Source: Couchioplanes azureus (lineage in GTDB: Bacteria; Actinomycetota; Actinomycetes; Mycobacteriales; Micromonosporaceae). From it: a stretch of 64,000 nt of DNA. Position 1 is the first letter of the stretch. Every line of letters begins with the position of its first letter. Of this stretch, positions 20,749 through 29,575 are shown in pieces. Made by a program: the position numbers and the translations under genes. The notes under the pieces were generated by a model, which was not told the DNA's origin, searched no databases, and saw only the letters and a list, made by a program, of their open reading frames with translations. Location: positions 1 through 64,000 of the forward strand of contig NZ_BMQY01000001.1 in the NCBI RefSeq assembly GCF_014648355.1. Direction: 5' to 3'.

Positions 20749-21917
20749 CCGCCGACCTCGCGCTGCGCGGCGGCAGTCTGCGCGCGCCCGCCCTCGGTGC
20801 CACGCTGCTGCGCTGCGCCCTCTACCTCGGCCCGCTGAGTGTCGCGGTGGCGGCGGCCGGCCCGCTCGGCCGGGTCGCCGGGCCGGTGACCGCCGGGACG
20901 CTGCTGCTCGGCTGGAGCCTCGCGCACGCCCTCACCGGGGTGGGCGCCGTCGTCGCGCGGCGCTCCGGGCGCGGCCCGGCCGCCACGGTGGTCGCGCGGG
21001 GCTTCGCCGCCGCGGCCGCGCTCTGGGTGGTGATCGTCCTTCTCGCGCCGGCGGGCCTGGTCGGCGCGGACCGGGGACTCGCCGTCACGGTCGGCCTGTG
21101 CGGCCTGCTCTCCCTGGGTACGGTCACCGCCGCGCTGGTGACCCGCACCGAGGCGACGGTGGTCCGGTGGAGCCTGCCGTGCTGGCTGCTCGCCGCCTTC
21201 GGCGTCGCCGGGACCGTCGGCGACACGCTGGCCGAGACGGTGCCGGTCGCCGCGCTGGTCCCGGCCGCCGTGGCGCTGGCCGCCGCCCGCGCCTTCCGGG
21301 CCGTCCTGGGCTCCTCGCCGGTGGGCCGGCTGCGCCCCGGCGACCTGCGCTACGGCGGCACCCGCCTGCTGCTCGGCGCGGCCCAGGCCTCCTGCGTCGC
21401 GCTGCTGTGGCAGGCGGGCCCGCCGGCCGCCGCCGCGCTGGCGGTGGTGCCGCTGCTCGCCGCCGGTCCGGTCCTGGAGGCGCTGATCGGCTGGCACCGC
21501 CGCCAGGTCCAGGCGGGGCTCGACGTCTCCGAGAGCGACGCGGAGTTCCGCGAGCACCTGAGCGGCGTCACCGTCGTGACCGTCGCCGCGCTGCTACCGC
21601 CGCTCGCCGCCGGGACGGCGCTGGCCGCGGCCGCGTACCGGCTGCCGGGCGGCACCCGCGGCGCCGTGCTGGTCCTCGCGGGCGGGATCCTGCTCAGCGG
21701 CGTCCTGGCGATCACCCTGCTGCTCGGCTGGCGCGGGCGTACCGGGGTCGCGACCCTGCTCGCCGCCGCGTCGCCCGCGGTGGCGCTCGCCACGCCGGCC
21801 GTACCGGTGCTGCCCGTCGAGCCGTTGCCCACGGTGGTCGCCCTGCTGGCGGCGACCCATCTCGCCGGCCTGCTCATCGTCGCCCGTACCGCCGCTGACC
21901 CCCGGAGGACGCCGTGA
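20745..21917 (+). CDS. Multispanning membrane protein, PelG-like by position
   Basis: A 390-residue Ala/Leu/Val-rich protein with roughly 10-11 hydrophobic segments and few charged loops (for example WHRRQVQAGLDVSESDAEFREHL near 245-265). The GTG start overlaps the upstream stop (GTGA) and has GGAGG 4 bases before it; its end overlaps the next start by 4 bases. In Pel loci the gene after pelF is pelG, a membrane protein of the MOP/flippase kind thought to work with PelF in export. Similarity to PelG is inferred from context and topology, not from a motif. Confidence 0.65.
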   Translation: MTADLALRGGSLRAPALGATLLRCALYLGPLSVAVAAAGPLGRVAGPVTAGTLLLGWSLAHALTGVGAVVARRSGRGPAATVVARGFAAAAALWVVIVLLAPAGLVGADRGLAVTVGLCGLLSLGTVTAALVTRTEATVVRWSLPCWLLAAFGVAGTVGDTLAETVPVAALVPAAVALAAARAFRAVLGSSPVGRLRPGDLRYGGTRLLLGAAQASCVALLWQAGPPAAAALAVVPLLAAGPVLEALIGWHRRQVQAGLDVSESDAEFREHLSGVTVVTVAALLPPLAAGTALAAAAYRLPGGTRGAVLVLAGGILLSGVLAITLLLGWRGRTGVATLLAAASPAVALATPAVPVLPVEPLPTVVALLAATHLAGLLIVARTAADPRRTP

Positions 21918-22501
21918 AGACCCTGTTCCCCCCGTACGCGCCGCCGTCGCCCGAGCTGGCCGTGGACCCCGACACCTGGGTCGTGCAGGACCGGCCCGGC
22001 CCGCCGCGCTCGGCGCACCAGCGGCTGGGCCGGGTCGACCTGGACTGGGGCGGGCGGTCGCTGGCGGACGTGCTGGCCGACGTGGACGCGTGGCGCGAGG
22101 ACGGCGTGCAGGGCCTGTTCCTGGACCGGGCGCCCGCCGGATCGAGCGGGGTGGGCCCGGTGGCGCTGACGGTACGGCTGGCCGCCCGCCGCGGCCTGCA
22201 CCGCGTGGTACTGAACCCGGGCGTGCCCACCCATCCGCTCTACCGCGAGCTGGGCGTGAAGATCTGCACCTTCGACGGGCCGTGGTCGGCCTACCAGGGC
22301 TGGGACGGCGACGGCGTCCGCCCCGGCGACGGCCACCTGGTGCACGGGGTGCCGCCGGAACTGCTGACCGCCGCCCGCCGGCTGATGGGCCGCCGCGGAG
22401 CCGGTTTCGGGCTCGCCACCGACGCCGGGCCGTACGTCAGCGGAGCGGCTTCCGCGGGCGGGGCTGGCAGCGCGGGCAGCTGTACGACGAACGGTTCATG
22501 A
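21914..22501 (+). CDS. Spherulin-4-type (GH135-like) glycoside hydrolase
   Basis: A 195-residue protein with a short TIM-barrel-like pattern of the spherulin-4 family: [26 protein letters not shown] (the conserved Asp-Asp strand end), [20 protein letters not shown] and [16 protein letters not shown]. Characterised members (fungal Sph3, GH135) are endo-alpha-1,4-N-acetylgalactosaminidases. They resemble the hydrolase domain of PelA. No signal peptide is seen and the N-terminal strands are short, so it may be intracellular or reduced. It overlaps the membrane gene by 4 bases and the convergent mutM end by 65 bp; the last 20 residues (Gly/Ser-rich) lie in that overlap. Confidence 0.75.
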   Translation: MKTLFPPYAPPSPELAVDPDTWVVQDRPGPPRSAHQRLGRVDLDWGGRSLADVLADVDAWREDGVQGLFLDRAPAGSSGVGPVALTVRLAARRGLHRVVLNPGVPTHPLYRELGVKICTFDGPWSAYQGWDGDGVRPGDGHLVHGVPPELLTAARRLMGRRGAGFGLATDAGPYVSGAASAGGAGSAGSCTTNGS

Positions 22502-23291
22502 ACTGCTCGCGGCGCAGCGCCGTGCCGCACCGGTGGCACGGCTGGCCCTCGCGCCCGTACGCGTTCAGCGCCCGGTCGAAGTAGCCGCTCTCGCCGTTGA
22601 CGTTGACGTAGAGCGCGTCGAAGCTCGTGCCCCCGGCGACGATCGCCTCGGCGAGGACGTCGCGCACGTGGCCGAGCAGCCGCCGCACCGCCGGTCCGGT
22701 CAGCGCGTCCGTCGGCCGGGCACCGTGCAGCCCGGCCCGCCAGAGCGCCTCGTCGGCGTAGATGTTGCCCACTCCGGAGATCAATGTCTGGTCGAGCAGG
22801 GCCCGCTTGACCTCCGTGCGCTTGCGCCGCAGCGCCGCCACGAACGCCTCGTCGTCGAAGAGCGGGTCCATCGGGTCCCGGGCGATGTGCGAGATCTCGG
22901 TCGGCAGCGCGGCGCCGCCCTCCGAGACCGACAGCCCGCCGAACGTACGCTGGTCCACGAAGCGCAGCTCCGGGCCGTCGTCGGCGAAAGCGACGCGGAC
23001 CCGCAGGTGCGTCTCGTCCGGGGCGTCCGCGGGCTGCATCAGCAACTGGCCGCTCATGCCCAGGTGCGCGATGATCGCGTCGCCGGAGTCCAGCGGCAGC
23101 CAGAGATACTTCCCGCGCCGGGAGACGCCGGTGACGGTGCGCCCGGCGAGCACCGCCGCGAAGTGCACGTCGCCGGGCAGGTGCCGGCGGATCGCGCGCG
23201 GGTGGCGTACCTCGACCTGCTCGATGCGGCGGCCGGCCACCCAGGTGGCCAGGCCCTGCCGGACGGTCTCGACCTCGGGAAGCTCGGGCAT
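22437..23291 (-). CDS. mutM: Formamidopyrimidine-DNA glycosylase (Fpg/MutM)
   Basis: A base-excision repair enzyme removing 8-oxoguanine and Fapy lesions. It has 284 residues, starting with the catalytic [14 protein letters not shown] (Pro2 nucleophile and Glu3 after Met removal). The Lys57-type loop is [10 protein letters not shown], the helix-2-turn-helix is [20 protein letters not shown], and the C-terminal zinc finger is CHRCG...CPRC. It is the last gene of the minus-strand series running from the DUF177 gene through rnc. Confidence 0.97.
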   Translation of the reverse strand: MPELPEVETVRQGLATWVAGRRIEQVEVRHPRAIRRHLPGDVHFAAVLAGRTVTGVSRRGKYLWLPLDSGDAIIAHLGMSGQLLMQPADAPDETHLRVRVAFADDGPELRFVDQRTFGGLSVSEGGAALPTEISHIARDPMDPLFDDEAFVAALRRKRTEVKRALLDQTLISGVGNIYADEALWRAGLHGARPTDALTGPAVRRLLGHVRDVLAEAIVAGGTSFDALYVNVNGESGYFDRALNAYGREGQPCHRCGTALRREQFMNRSSYSCPRCQPRPRKPLR

Positions 23292-23300
23292 CGCTCTCTC

Positions 23301-24503
23301 TTAGATGGTGTAGGGCCACACGGCCAGCAGGTACGCGCCGTACCACAGGCCGAAGGCGGCCCAGGCGGCGATCGCCAGGACGGCCACGCGGGGACGCGCC
23401 CGGCCCGCGGCGATCACGGCCGGCAGGAGCGTCAGCAGGACGGGCAACAACAGCCGGGGCTTGGAGTGGTAGTAGCCGGCCTGGCCGTACACGAGCACCA
23501 TGGCGACCACGCCGTAGACGGTGAGCGGCAGCCAGGGCCGGCCGGCCAGCGCGACGGCCGCCGCGACCGCCGCGACGAGCAGGATGAGCGCGACGCTCAT
23601 CGGCACCCAGCGGTCCCCCGTGGTCAGCGTGTCGCCGAGGAAGGTCAGCGTGCTGGCGCCGAAGTCGAAGGACGTGCCCCAGCCGGCCGTCTGGATGCGG
23701 AACCACGCGTCCGCGTCGCCCACGCGCCACCCGACCCAGCCCAGGAACGCCGGGACCCCGGCCAGCGCGACGCCGGCGGCGGCGAGCGGCGGCCACTTGC
23801 GGGCCGGGTCGCTGCGGACCGCCATGACCGCGGCGACGGCCAGGGCCACCGCGGCCGCGGCGCCGGTCGGCCGGGTCAGGGCGCAGCCCAGGCCGAGCAG
23901 CCCGGCCGCCCACCACACCTTGCGGTGCGCGGCGACGAGCATCCCGGCGAGCAGGGCGAGGAAGAGGCTCTCCGAGTACGCCATGGAGAGCACCACCGAC
24001 ATCGGCGCGGTGCAGCAGAGCGCCACCAGGGCCCAGCCGCTGCGACGCCCGTAGAGGCTGGTGCCGAGCAGGTGCAGGGCCACCGCCGCGCCGACCGAGG
24101 CGAGCCAGCTCACCGTGAGCGCGGCGGTGCCGGGCTCCAGCCCGAGCTGGGAGAGGCCCCGGATGAGCATCGGGTAGAGCGGGAAGAACGCCAGCTCGTT
24201 GCCGTCGAGCGCGCCGTCGGTCCCGTACGTGTAGCCCTGCGGGTAGCCGGCGGCGGCCTTGATGAACCAGCCGCCGTCCCAGATGAGCAGGTTGGCGCGC
24301 AGCCCGGCCGGCTCCTCGGTGGCCCGGTCCAGGCGGACGACCAGGAGGATCTGCAGGATCCGGGAGAGCGCCAGGATGCCGGCCGCGACGGCGGCCCCGT
24401 GCCAGCCACCCGCGGCGTCCCAGAGGCGCTCGGGCCGGGACCGGGGAGCCGCGTCGTCATCCGTGGCCGGAGCCTCGCCCGTGCCGGAGGCCACGACGCT
24501 CAC
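23301..24503 (-). CDS. GT-C integral membrane protein, PIG-V-like mannosyltransferase
   Basis: A 400-residue protein with about 9-10 transmembrane helices. After the first helix comes an acidic loop, [19 protein letters not shown] with [12 protein letters not shown]. This resembles the W-D-x-x-W/H-Y...FFPLYP signature of the PIG-V/Gpi18 mannosyltransferase family (GT-C). Such actinobacterial proteins are thought to transfer a sugar from polyprenyl-phosphate donors outside the membrane. GTG start overlaps the rnc stop by 4 bases. Confidence 0.8.
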   Translation of the reverse strand: MSVVASGTGEAPATDDDAAPRSRPERLWDAAGGWHGAAVAAGILALSRILQILLVVRLDRATEEPAGLRANLLIWDGGWFIKAAAGYPQGYTYGTDGALDGNELAFFPLYPMLIRGLSQLGLEPGTAALTVSWLASVGAAVALHLLGTSLYGRRSGWALVALCCTAPMSVVLSMAYSESLFLALLAGMLVAAHRKVWWAAGLLGLGCALTRPTGAAAAVALAVAAVMAVRSDPARKWPPLAAAGVALAGVPAFLGWVGWRVGDADAWFRIQTAGWGTSFDFGASTLTFLGDTLTTGDRWVPMSVALILLVAAVAAAVALAGRPWLPLTVYGVVAMVLVYGQAGYYHSKPRLLLPVLLTLLPAVIAAGRARPRVAVLAIAAWAAFGLWYGAYLLAVWPYTI

Positions 24504-25378
24504 CGGCCGGCGGCGCTTCTGTCGTCGGCCCCGGCGGGGCTGTCGCTGGTGCCGGCGGCGTTGCTGCTGCGGTCGGCCGCGGCGGCGGCGTTGCGGCTGT
24601 CGGCCGGCGACAGCTCCGCGTGGCCGCCGCCCGCGACGGCGGGCGGCGGGGTCTCCGCCTCGGCCCGCTCGGTGAGCGTGCGCCAGGCCGCCGCGGCGGC
24701 GCGCTGCTCCGCCTGCTTCTTGCTGCGACCGTCGGACCCGCCGTAGCGCTCCCCGGCCACCACCACCCAGGCGGTGAAGGTCTTGGCATGGTCCGGGCCC
24801 GCGTCGTCGATGACGTAGTCCGGCACGCCGAGGCCGAGGGCGGCGGTCAGCTCCTGGAGGCTGGTCTTCCAGTCCAGGGCCGCGCCGCGGCCGGCCGACT
24901 CGGCCATCAGCGGGTCGAACAGCCGGTGGATGACCTCGCTGGCGGTGCCGAGCCCGTGCTCGAGGTAGATCGCCCCGAGCAGCGCCTCCAGGGTGTCGGC
25001 GAGGATGCTCGCCTTGTCCCGGCCGCCGGTGGTCTCCTCGCCCTTGCCGAGCAGCAGGTGCGGGCCGAGGCCCTGCGGGCCCAGCGTACGGGCGACGTCG
25101 GCGAGCGCGTGCATGTTGACCACGCTGGCCCGCAGCTTGGCGAGCTGGCCCTCGGGCAGGTCCGGATGGTTGTGGAACAGCGCCGAGGTGATGACCACGC
25201 CGAGGACCGAGTCGCCCAGGAACTCCAGGCGCTCGTTGGTCGGCAGGCCGCCGTTCTCGTACGCGTACGAGCGGTGGGTGAGCGCCCGCTCCAGCAGCCC
25301 CGGCTCGAGGGGGACGCCGAAGGCCTCCTCGAGCGGCTCGGTGGAGGGCCGTAGCCGCCGCTTGTCGTTACTGCTCAT
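24500..25378 (-). CDS. rnc: Ribonuclease III
   Basis: A double-strand RNA endonuclease for rRNA and mRNA processing. It has 292 residues; the RNase III signature [17 protein letters not shown] is near 43-59, the second acidic site is [15 protein letters not shown], and the C-terminal dsRBD contains [14 protein letters not shown] and [14 protein letters not shown] low-complexity Ala/Asp/Ser tail of about 60 residues extends beyond the dsRBD. ATG at 25378 has GAGG 6 bases upstream and overlaps the plsX stop (ATGA). Confidence 0.97.
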   Translation of the reverse strand: MSSNDKRRLRPSTEPLEEAFGVPLEPGLLERALTHRSYAYENGGLPTNERLEFLGDSVLGVVITSALFHNHPDLPEGQLAKLRASVVNMHALADVARTLGPQGLGPHLLLGKGEETTGGRDKASILADTLEALLGAIYLEHGLGTASEVIHRLFDPLMAESAGRGAALDWKTSLQELTAALGLGVPDYVIDDAGPDHAKTFTAWVVVAGERYGGSDGRSKKQAEQRAAAAAWRTLTERAEAETPPPAVAGGGHAELSPADSRNAAAAADRSSNAAGTSDSPAGADDRSAAGR

Positions 25379-26367
25379 GAACCACCTCTTGCGTTCTGCG
25401 GATCCGGGGTCTTGCGGTCCGTCGCCGGATCCTCGGGACCGGTGATCAAGTCGGCTATGGCCGGGACGGCGGCCCGGCGGTGCAGGGTGGCGGCGAAGCC
25501 GATGCCCGCGGCGATGTCGGCGCCCGAGGCAGCGCCGTGGCAGACGACGACCGTCCCGCCGACGCCGAGCAGCACGGCCGCCCGCGGGGGCACCGGGCCC
25601 GGGTTCGGGGCGCCCCGCAGCGCGTACGCCGTCTCGAGCCCCTTGAGCAGGACGTTGCCGGTGAAGCCGTCGGCCACCACGACGTCCGCGGGCGCGCCGG
25701 TGACCACGTCGTTGCCCTCGACGAGGCCGGCGTAGCTGCCGCCGGCGGGCAGATCGAGGGCGGCGAGGACGGCGGGGGCGGCGCGGCGCAGGCGGTCGCC
25801 CTTGCCGCGCTCGGTGCCGATGGTGAGAAGGCCGACGCGCGGGGCCGCGACGCCGTGCACGACCGAGGCGTACGCGGCGCCGAGACGCGCGTGCATGGCG
25901 AGGGTGGTCTCGTCCGGGTCGACGGAGGAGCCCACGTCGAGCAGGACGAGCCGGCCGGCGGCGGTGGGCAGCACGGCGGTGAGGGCCGGGCGGCGTACCC
26001 CCGGCCAGCGGCCGAGGCCCAGCGCCGCGGAGGTGACGGTGGCGCCGGTGTTGCCGGCCGAGACGACGGCGTCGGCGAGGCCCTGCGCGACGGCCAGCAC
26101 GGCCGAGCGGACCCCGGACTCGACGCTGCTGACGTCCCGGTCCCGGCCGTGCGGGCCGGTGGGCGCCGCGACGGCGCACACCCGGGCGCGATCTTCCGGG
26201 CCGAGGGCAGCGAGAACCGCGTCGGCCGCTTCCACCGGGCCGACGAGCAAGAGCTGAAGGGCCGGATCGGCCTGGCAGGCGCGCAGAGCGCCGTCAACCA
26301 CGACGGCGGGAGCTTGGTCCCCGCCGAGGAGGTCGACGGCGATCCGCGCGGTGCCCGGCTCCCGCAC
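25375..26367 (-). CDS. plsX: Phosphate acyltransferase PlsX
   Basis: Makes acyl-phosphate from acyl-ACP for phospholipid synthesis. The family N-terminus is (V)[19 protein letters not shown]. Core motifs are [48 protein letters not shown] and [16 protein letters not shown]. The GTG at 26367 gives 330 residues, the family's usual size, with GAGG 8 bases upstream. A GTG at 26460 would add 31 residues and leave a 10-bp gap to rpmF. The order rpmF-plsX-rnc is widely conserved. Confidence 0.93.
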   Translation of the reverse strand: MREPGTARIAVDLLGGDQAPAVVVDGALRACQADPALQLLLVGPVEAADAVLAALGPEDRARVCAVAAPTGPHGRDRDVSSVESGVRSAVLAVAQGLADAVVSAGNTGATVTSAALGLGRWPGVRRPALTAVLPTAAGRLVLLDVGSSVDPDETTLAMHARLGAAYASVVHGVAAPRVGLLTIGTERGKGDRLRRAAPAVLAALDLPAGGSYAGLVEGNDVVTGAPADVVVADGFTGNVLLKGLETAYALRGAPNPGPVPPRAAVLLGVGGTVVVCHGAASGADIAAGIGFAATLHRRAAVPAIADLITGPEDPATDRKTPDPQNARGGS

Positions 26368-26470
26368 AGTGCCGGCCTCGCGGCCGGCCTGCGTCGGGCC
26401 CGGGGCACCGGACGTTCGCCGCTGCTCAGGCTCGACCCGCCCGATGATCGGGCGCGTCACTCCGCGAGGC

Positions 26471-26644
26471 TCAGACCTCGAGGACCTGACGGCCGTTGTA
26501 GGTGCCGCAGACCGAGCAGGCGGTGTGCGGCAGCTTCGGCGACTTGCACTGGGGGCAGGCCACGGTCGATACCGCAGTCGCCTTCCAGTTCGCCCGGCGG
26601 GACCGGGTGTTGCTGCGCGACATCTTGCGCTTCGGGACGGCCAC
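26471..26644 (-). CDS. rpmF: 50S ribosomal protein L32 (zinc-binding form)
   Basis: A 57-residue basic protein (MAVPKRKMSRSNTRSRR start). Four Cys residues at 30, 33, 43 and 46 (CPQC and CSVC) form the zinc ribbon of the C+ type. The start is GTG. It lies 5 bp after the DUF177 gene, the usual yceD-rpmF pair. Confidence 0.97.
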   Translation of the reverse strand: MAVPKRKMSRSNTRSRRANWKATAVSTVACPQCKSPKLPHTACSVCGTYNGRQVLEV

Positions 26645-26649
26645 GGTAC

Positions 26650-27255
26650 CTACTCCTCGATCCGGTTTTGCTGGTGGTGCGGCGAAGCCGCCGTCGGCTG
26701 CTCCGCCGACAAGGTGCGCAGAGCGGCCCAGCGGGGATCGACGTCCTCGTGGCCGTGACCGGCCGGAAGGTCGTCGAGATGCACCCCGCACTCGGGGCAC
26801 AGCCCCGGGCAGTCCGGCCGGCAGACCGGGTTGGTCGGCAGTGTGAGCACCACCGCGTCGCGGACCGCCGGCTCCAGGTCGATCAGGTCGCCCTGCATCC
26901 GGCCCACCTCGTCCTCGTCCGTCGTCTCTTCCGTGGTGCTGTCCTCGTAGGCGAACAGCTCCGCGACGGAGACGTCGAACGACTCGGAGATCTCGTTGAG
27001 GCACCGCCCGCACTCACCGGAGAGTGAGCCGCGCACGTTGCCGCTGACGTACACACCCTCGGAGACCGACGTCAGGCTCATATCGAGCTCGAGGTCGGAG
27101 CCCTCGGGCACCGAGATCAGCTCAAGACCGAGGTCCGCCGGCGCCGGGACGACCCGCTTCAGGGCACGCGTCGCCCCAGGCCGGCGCGGGAGCTTCGTCG
27201 TGTCGACGACCAGCGGCTGCCTGGGATCGAGGTGTTTCTGCGGAGACTTGGGCAT
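26650..27255 (-). CDS. DUF177 (YceD-like) rRNA-accumulation protein
   Basis: A 201-residue member of the DUF177/YceD family. An N-terminal strand region (PLVVDTTKLPRRPGATRALKRVV) precedes VSGNVRGSLSGECGRCLNEI and the C-terminal Cys cluster CRPDCPGLCPECG, which probably binds zinc. Family members support 23S rRNA accumulation and almost always precede rpmF, as here. The M. tuberculosis counterpart is recalled as Rv2926c. Confidence 0.93.
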   Translation of the reverse strand: MPKSPQKHLDPRQPLVVDTTKLPRRPGATRALKRVVPAPADLGLELISVPEGSDLELDMSLTSVSEGVYVSGNVRGSLSGECGRCLNEISESFDVSVAELFAYEDSTTEETTDEDEVGRMQGDLIDLEPAVRDAVVLTLPTNPVCRPDCPGLCPECGVHLDDLPAGHGHEDVDPRWAALRTLSAEQPTAASPHHQQNRIEE

Positions 27256-27334
27256 CGTGAATCCTCAGCCTTGGGTAGGCCGACAGGAAAGGTTACCTGA
27301 GCAGGGTCGGTAGCGTCGAATCGCCCCCGGCGGC

Positions 27335-27832
27335 TCAGAAGGGCAGGGGGCGCTCGCTGTCCTCGCCCTGGAACGTGCCGATCTCGCGCAGCGCGTGCAT
27401 CTTGTCGCGGCCACGCTCTATCGACGCGAGGGCCCGGGTCAGGAACTGCTCGAAGTTGGCCAGGGCGGTGTCGACGTAGTCGTCGACCTCCTCCCGCAGC
27501 CGCTGCGCCTCGGCGCGGGCCTCGGCGATGATCCGGGCGCCCTCGTGCTCGGCGGACACCGTGATCTCGTTCACGGAGACGAGCCGGGCGTGCTCGGTCT
27601 CGCCCTCGCTGATGATCCGGTCCGCCTCGCGCTTGCCGGCATCGATGATCTTGTCGCGCTCCTCGAGGAGGGCGACGGCCCGGCGCAGGTCGCCGGGGAG
27701 CTCCGAGCGCAGCTCGTCCAGGAGCGCCACCATCTCGGCGCGGTCGAACATGAAGTTGGTCCGGGACATCGGGACCGACCGTGCCTGCTCCACCATGGAG
27801 ATGATCTCGTCGATGCGGTCGAGCGGATCCAC
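27335..27832 (-). CDS. sepIVA: DivIVA-domain septation protein SepIVA
   Basis: A 165-residue coiled-coil protein. The N-terminus VDPLDRIDEIISMVEQARSV with SRTNFMFDRAEMVALLDELR matches the SepIVA/Rv2927c family. A long helix (LLEERDKIIDAGKREADRII...EAQRLREEVDDYVDTAL) then resembles DivIVA coils. The GTG at 27832 is chosen over an upstream GTG (27859) because homologues begin at DPLDRID and GAGG lies 5 bases before it. In mycobacteria SepIVA is a septum-associated envelope-growth factor; the same genomic slot supports the call. Confidence 0.88.
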   Translation of the reverse strand: MDPLDRIDEIISMVEQARSVPMSRTNFMFDRAEMVALLDELRSELPGDLRRAVALLEERDKIIDAGKREADRIISEGETEHARLVSVNEITVSAEHEGARIIAEARAEAQRLREEVDDYVDTALANFEQFLTRALASIERGRDKMHALREIGTFQGEDSERPLPF

Positions 27833-27923
27833 CGGCGCCTCACTCCTGTCAGACAGCACTCACGCTGAGTGGTGCGATCACGTTACTGCCGAACCCGGCG
27901 ACGAGGCCGCGAAGGCCACGCCG

Positions 27924-28403
27924 TCAGTTTTGCCGCAGCCTCGTCACGAGCCGCTCCCCGACGAAGTCCGGGACGTACGGCGATGCGTCCCCACCCCACT
28001 TGACCACGTCCTTGACCAGACTGGAAGAGAGGAAGGAATAGAGCGGGTTGGTCGGCATGAACAAGGTCTCCACGCCGGAGAGCCCGATGTTCATCTGCGC
28101 CATCTGCAATTCGTAGTCGAAGTCGCTGACCGCCCGCAGGCCCTTGATCACCACTGCGGCGTCCTGGGCCCGGCAGAAGTCGACCAGGAGACCGTGGAAC
28201 GACTCGACGCGGACGTTGCCGTACCCGGCGGTCGCCTCGCGGAGCATCCCGATCCGCTCCTCGACGCTGAACAGGCCGGTCTTCGAGTGGTTGATCAGCA
28301 CGCCGACGATCACCTCGTCGAAGAGCCGGCTGGCCCGCCCGACGATGTCGAGGTGGCCGTTGGTGACGGGATCGAAGGACCCGGGACAGACCGCTCGTCT
28401 CAT
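27924..28403 (-). CDS. coaD: Phosphopantetheine adenylyltransferase
   Basis: The penultimate step of coenzyme A synthesis. It has 159 residues with the nucleotidyltransferase motif GSFDPVTNGHLDI (T/HxGH). It also has EERIGMLREA, KGLRAVSDFDYELQMAQMN and the ATP-site SFLSSSLVKDV. ATG overlaps the rsmD stop (ATGA), the standard rsmD-coaD pair. Confidence 0.97.
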   Translation of the reverse strand: MRRAVCPGSFDPVTNGHLDIVGRASRLFDEVIVGVLINHSKTGLFSVEERIGMLREATAGYGNVRVESFHGLLVDFCRAQDAAVVIKGLRAVSDFDYELQMAQMNIGLSGVETLFMPTNPLYSFLSSSLVKDVVKWGGDASPYVPDFVGERLVTRLRQN

Positions 28404-28975
28404 GATCGGCGACCGTACCAAAGTGTGGTCTCGCCGTAGCGCCGACTGCGGTCCGCGGTGATGCCGTCCACCCACTCCAGCGGCTCGCCGCGCACCGCCG
28501 TCCGCGAGGAGCGCTCGAAGGTCACCACGGCGTCCGGGGCCAGCCAGCCGTGGGCCACCAGCAGCCGCTGCACCTCCGCGACCTCGTCGTCGGTGACCGC
28601 GTACGGCGGATCGGCGAACACGACGTCGTACGGCCCGCCCTCCGGCGGTGCCGAGAGCACCTGGGCTACCTTGCCGGTGACCAGCCGGGCGGCACCGCCC
28701 ACCCGCAGGGCCACGATGTTGTCGCGGATCGCCCGGGCCGCCTTGCCGTCCGCCTCGACGAGCAGCGCGTGGGCCGCCCCGCGGGACAACGCCTCCAGGC
28801 CGATCGCGCCGGAACCGGCGTACAGGTCGGCGAAGCGGGCGCCCTCCAGGTCGGTCATCGTGCCCAGGGCACTGAAATAGGCCTCCCGCACCCGGTCGGA
28901 GGTGGGCCTGGTGAGCGCGCCGGGCGGCGCGGCCAGCCGGCGACCGCCATGGGCGCCGGCGATGATCCTGGTCAT
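28400..28975 (-). CDS. rsmD: 16S rRNA (guanine966-N2)-methyltransferase RsmD
   Basis: A 191-residue class I methyltransferase. It contains RIIAGAHGGRRL, PTSDRVREAYFSAL, the SAM motif FADLYAGSGAIGLEALSRGA and the catalytic FADPPYAV. It probably modifies 16S rRNA during 30S assembly. ATG is preceded by TAGCGT at 6 bases and no Shine-Dalgarno, so its mRNA is probably leaderless. Confidence 0.95.
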   Translation of the reverse strand: MTRIIAGAHGGRRLAAPPGALTRPTSDRVREAYFSALGTMTDLEGARFADLYAGSGAIGLEALSRGAAHALLVEADGKAARAIRDNIVALRVGGAARLVTGKVAQVLSAPPEGGPYDVVFADPPYAVTDDEVAEVQRLLVAHGWLAPDAVVTFERSSRTAVRGEPLEWVDGITADRSRRYGETTLWYGRRS

Positions 28976-29575
28976 GCGGCGACGCTACGCCACCCCGCCG
29001 CAACCCCCACTGCGGAGTGAACTTTTGCCTCCCAAACAGCACTCAGCGCATCGACACAATCGCGATCCGTATAGCGAAGATCTCGAATATGTATCGGTAT
29101 GTTAAGTGGCTTATGCACCATTTTCCGGATTGGTCCGCGGAGGCTCCGGCGGGCGGTTCCGGAGGGCGGCACCATTGTGGATCTTTCGGTCACCGACCGC
29201 GCCCACGACATCGGGGCCCGAACGGCAGATCGGCGCCTGACCAGGGCATACGTGGGAGATGCCGGGGCGTGGCGGCGATCACGGCCAGCGTTTGCACCAC
29301 TCTTCCGAGTGACGGCCACGAGGGCCAATCGGCACTCCCCGCATCGGCCTTCGAGCTGTCCGTGCAGCGATCGTCTCGGATCCGCATCAAGACCCTTAGC
29401 GGTTTCTGAGCCACTTCCCAGATTTCTCTCAGTCGCTAAGGTCAGCCGCGCCGACGACACGCTGTCGGCTCGACGACGCGGGGAGGCGTCGTCTCCGGCC
29501 CGCCGTCGCCCGGCGCCGGCCGCCGTCTCCCCCGCGTCGTGGCCCCCCCTTGTTCGACCGCCCTCAGGAGTACAC
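28976..29575. other. 600-bp spacer with an AT-rich island
   Basis: The stretch about 29010-29130 is roughly 45% GC by hand count, far below the rest of the window. It includes AATATGTATCGGTATGTTAA. No recognised gene lies here. A 49-codon minus frame (28972-29121) ends in an ATGA overlap with rsmD, but half its codons are unlike the neighbours and the rsmD promoter lies inside it. The right half (29140-29560) is GC-rich and must hold the promoter of the surface protein gene. Confidence 0.5.
28982..28987 (-). promoter_or_regulatory. -10 element of a probable leaderless rsmD promoter
   Basis: TAGCGT on the minus strand with a 6-base spacer to the rsmD ATG. The same hexamer and spacing recur before several other genes in the window. 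Confidence 0.5.

Noticed and set aside
22533..24746. Long + strand open frame opposite mutM and the GT-C gene
   Set aside because: Antisense shadow without motifs; the opposite genes are fully conserved.
28972..29121. 49-codon minus frame overlapping rsmD by ATGA
   Set aside because: The rsmD leaderless -10 lies inside it, codons are unlike neighbours, and there is no ribosome site; retained only as part of the AT-rich spacer.
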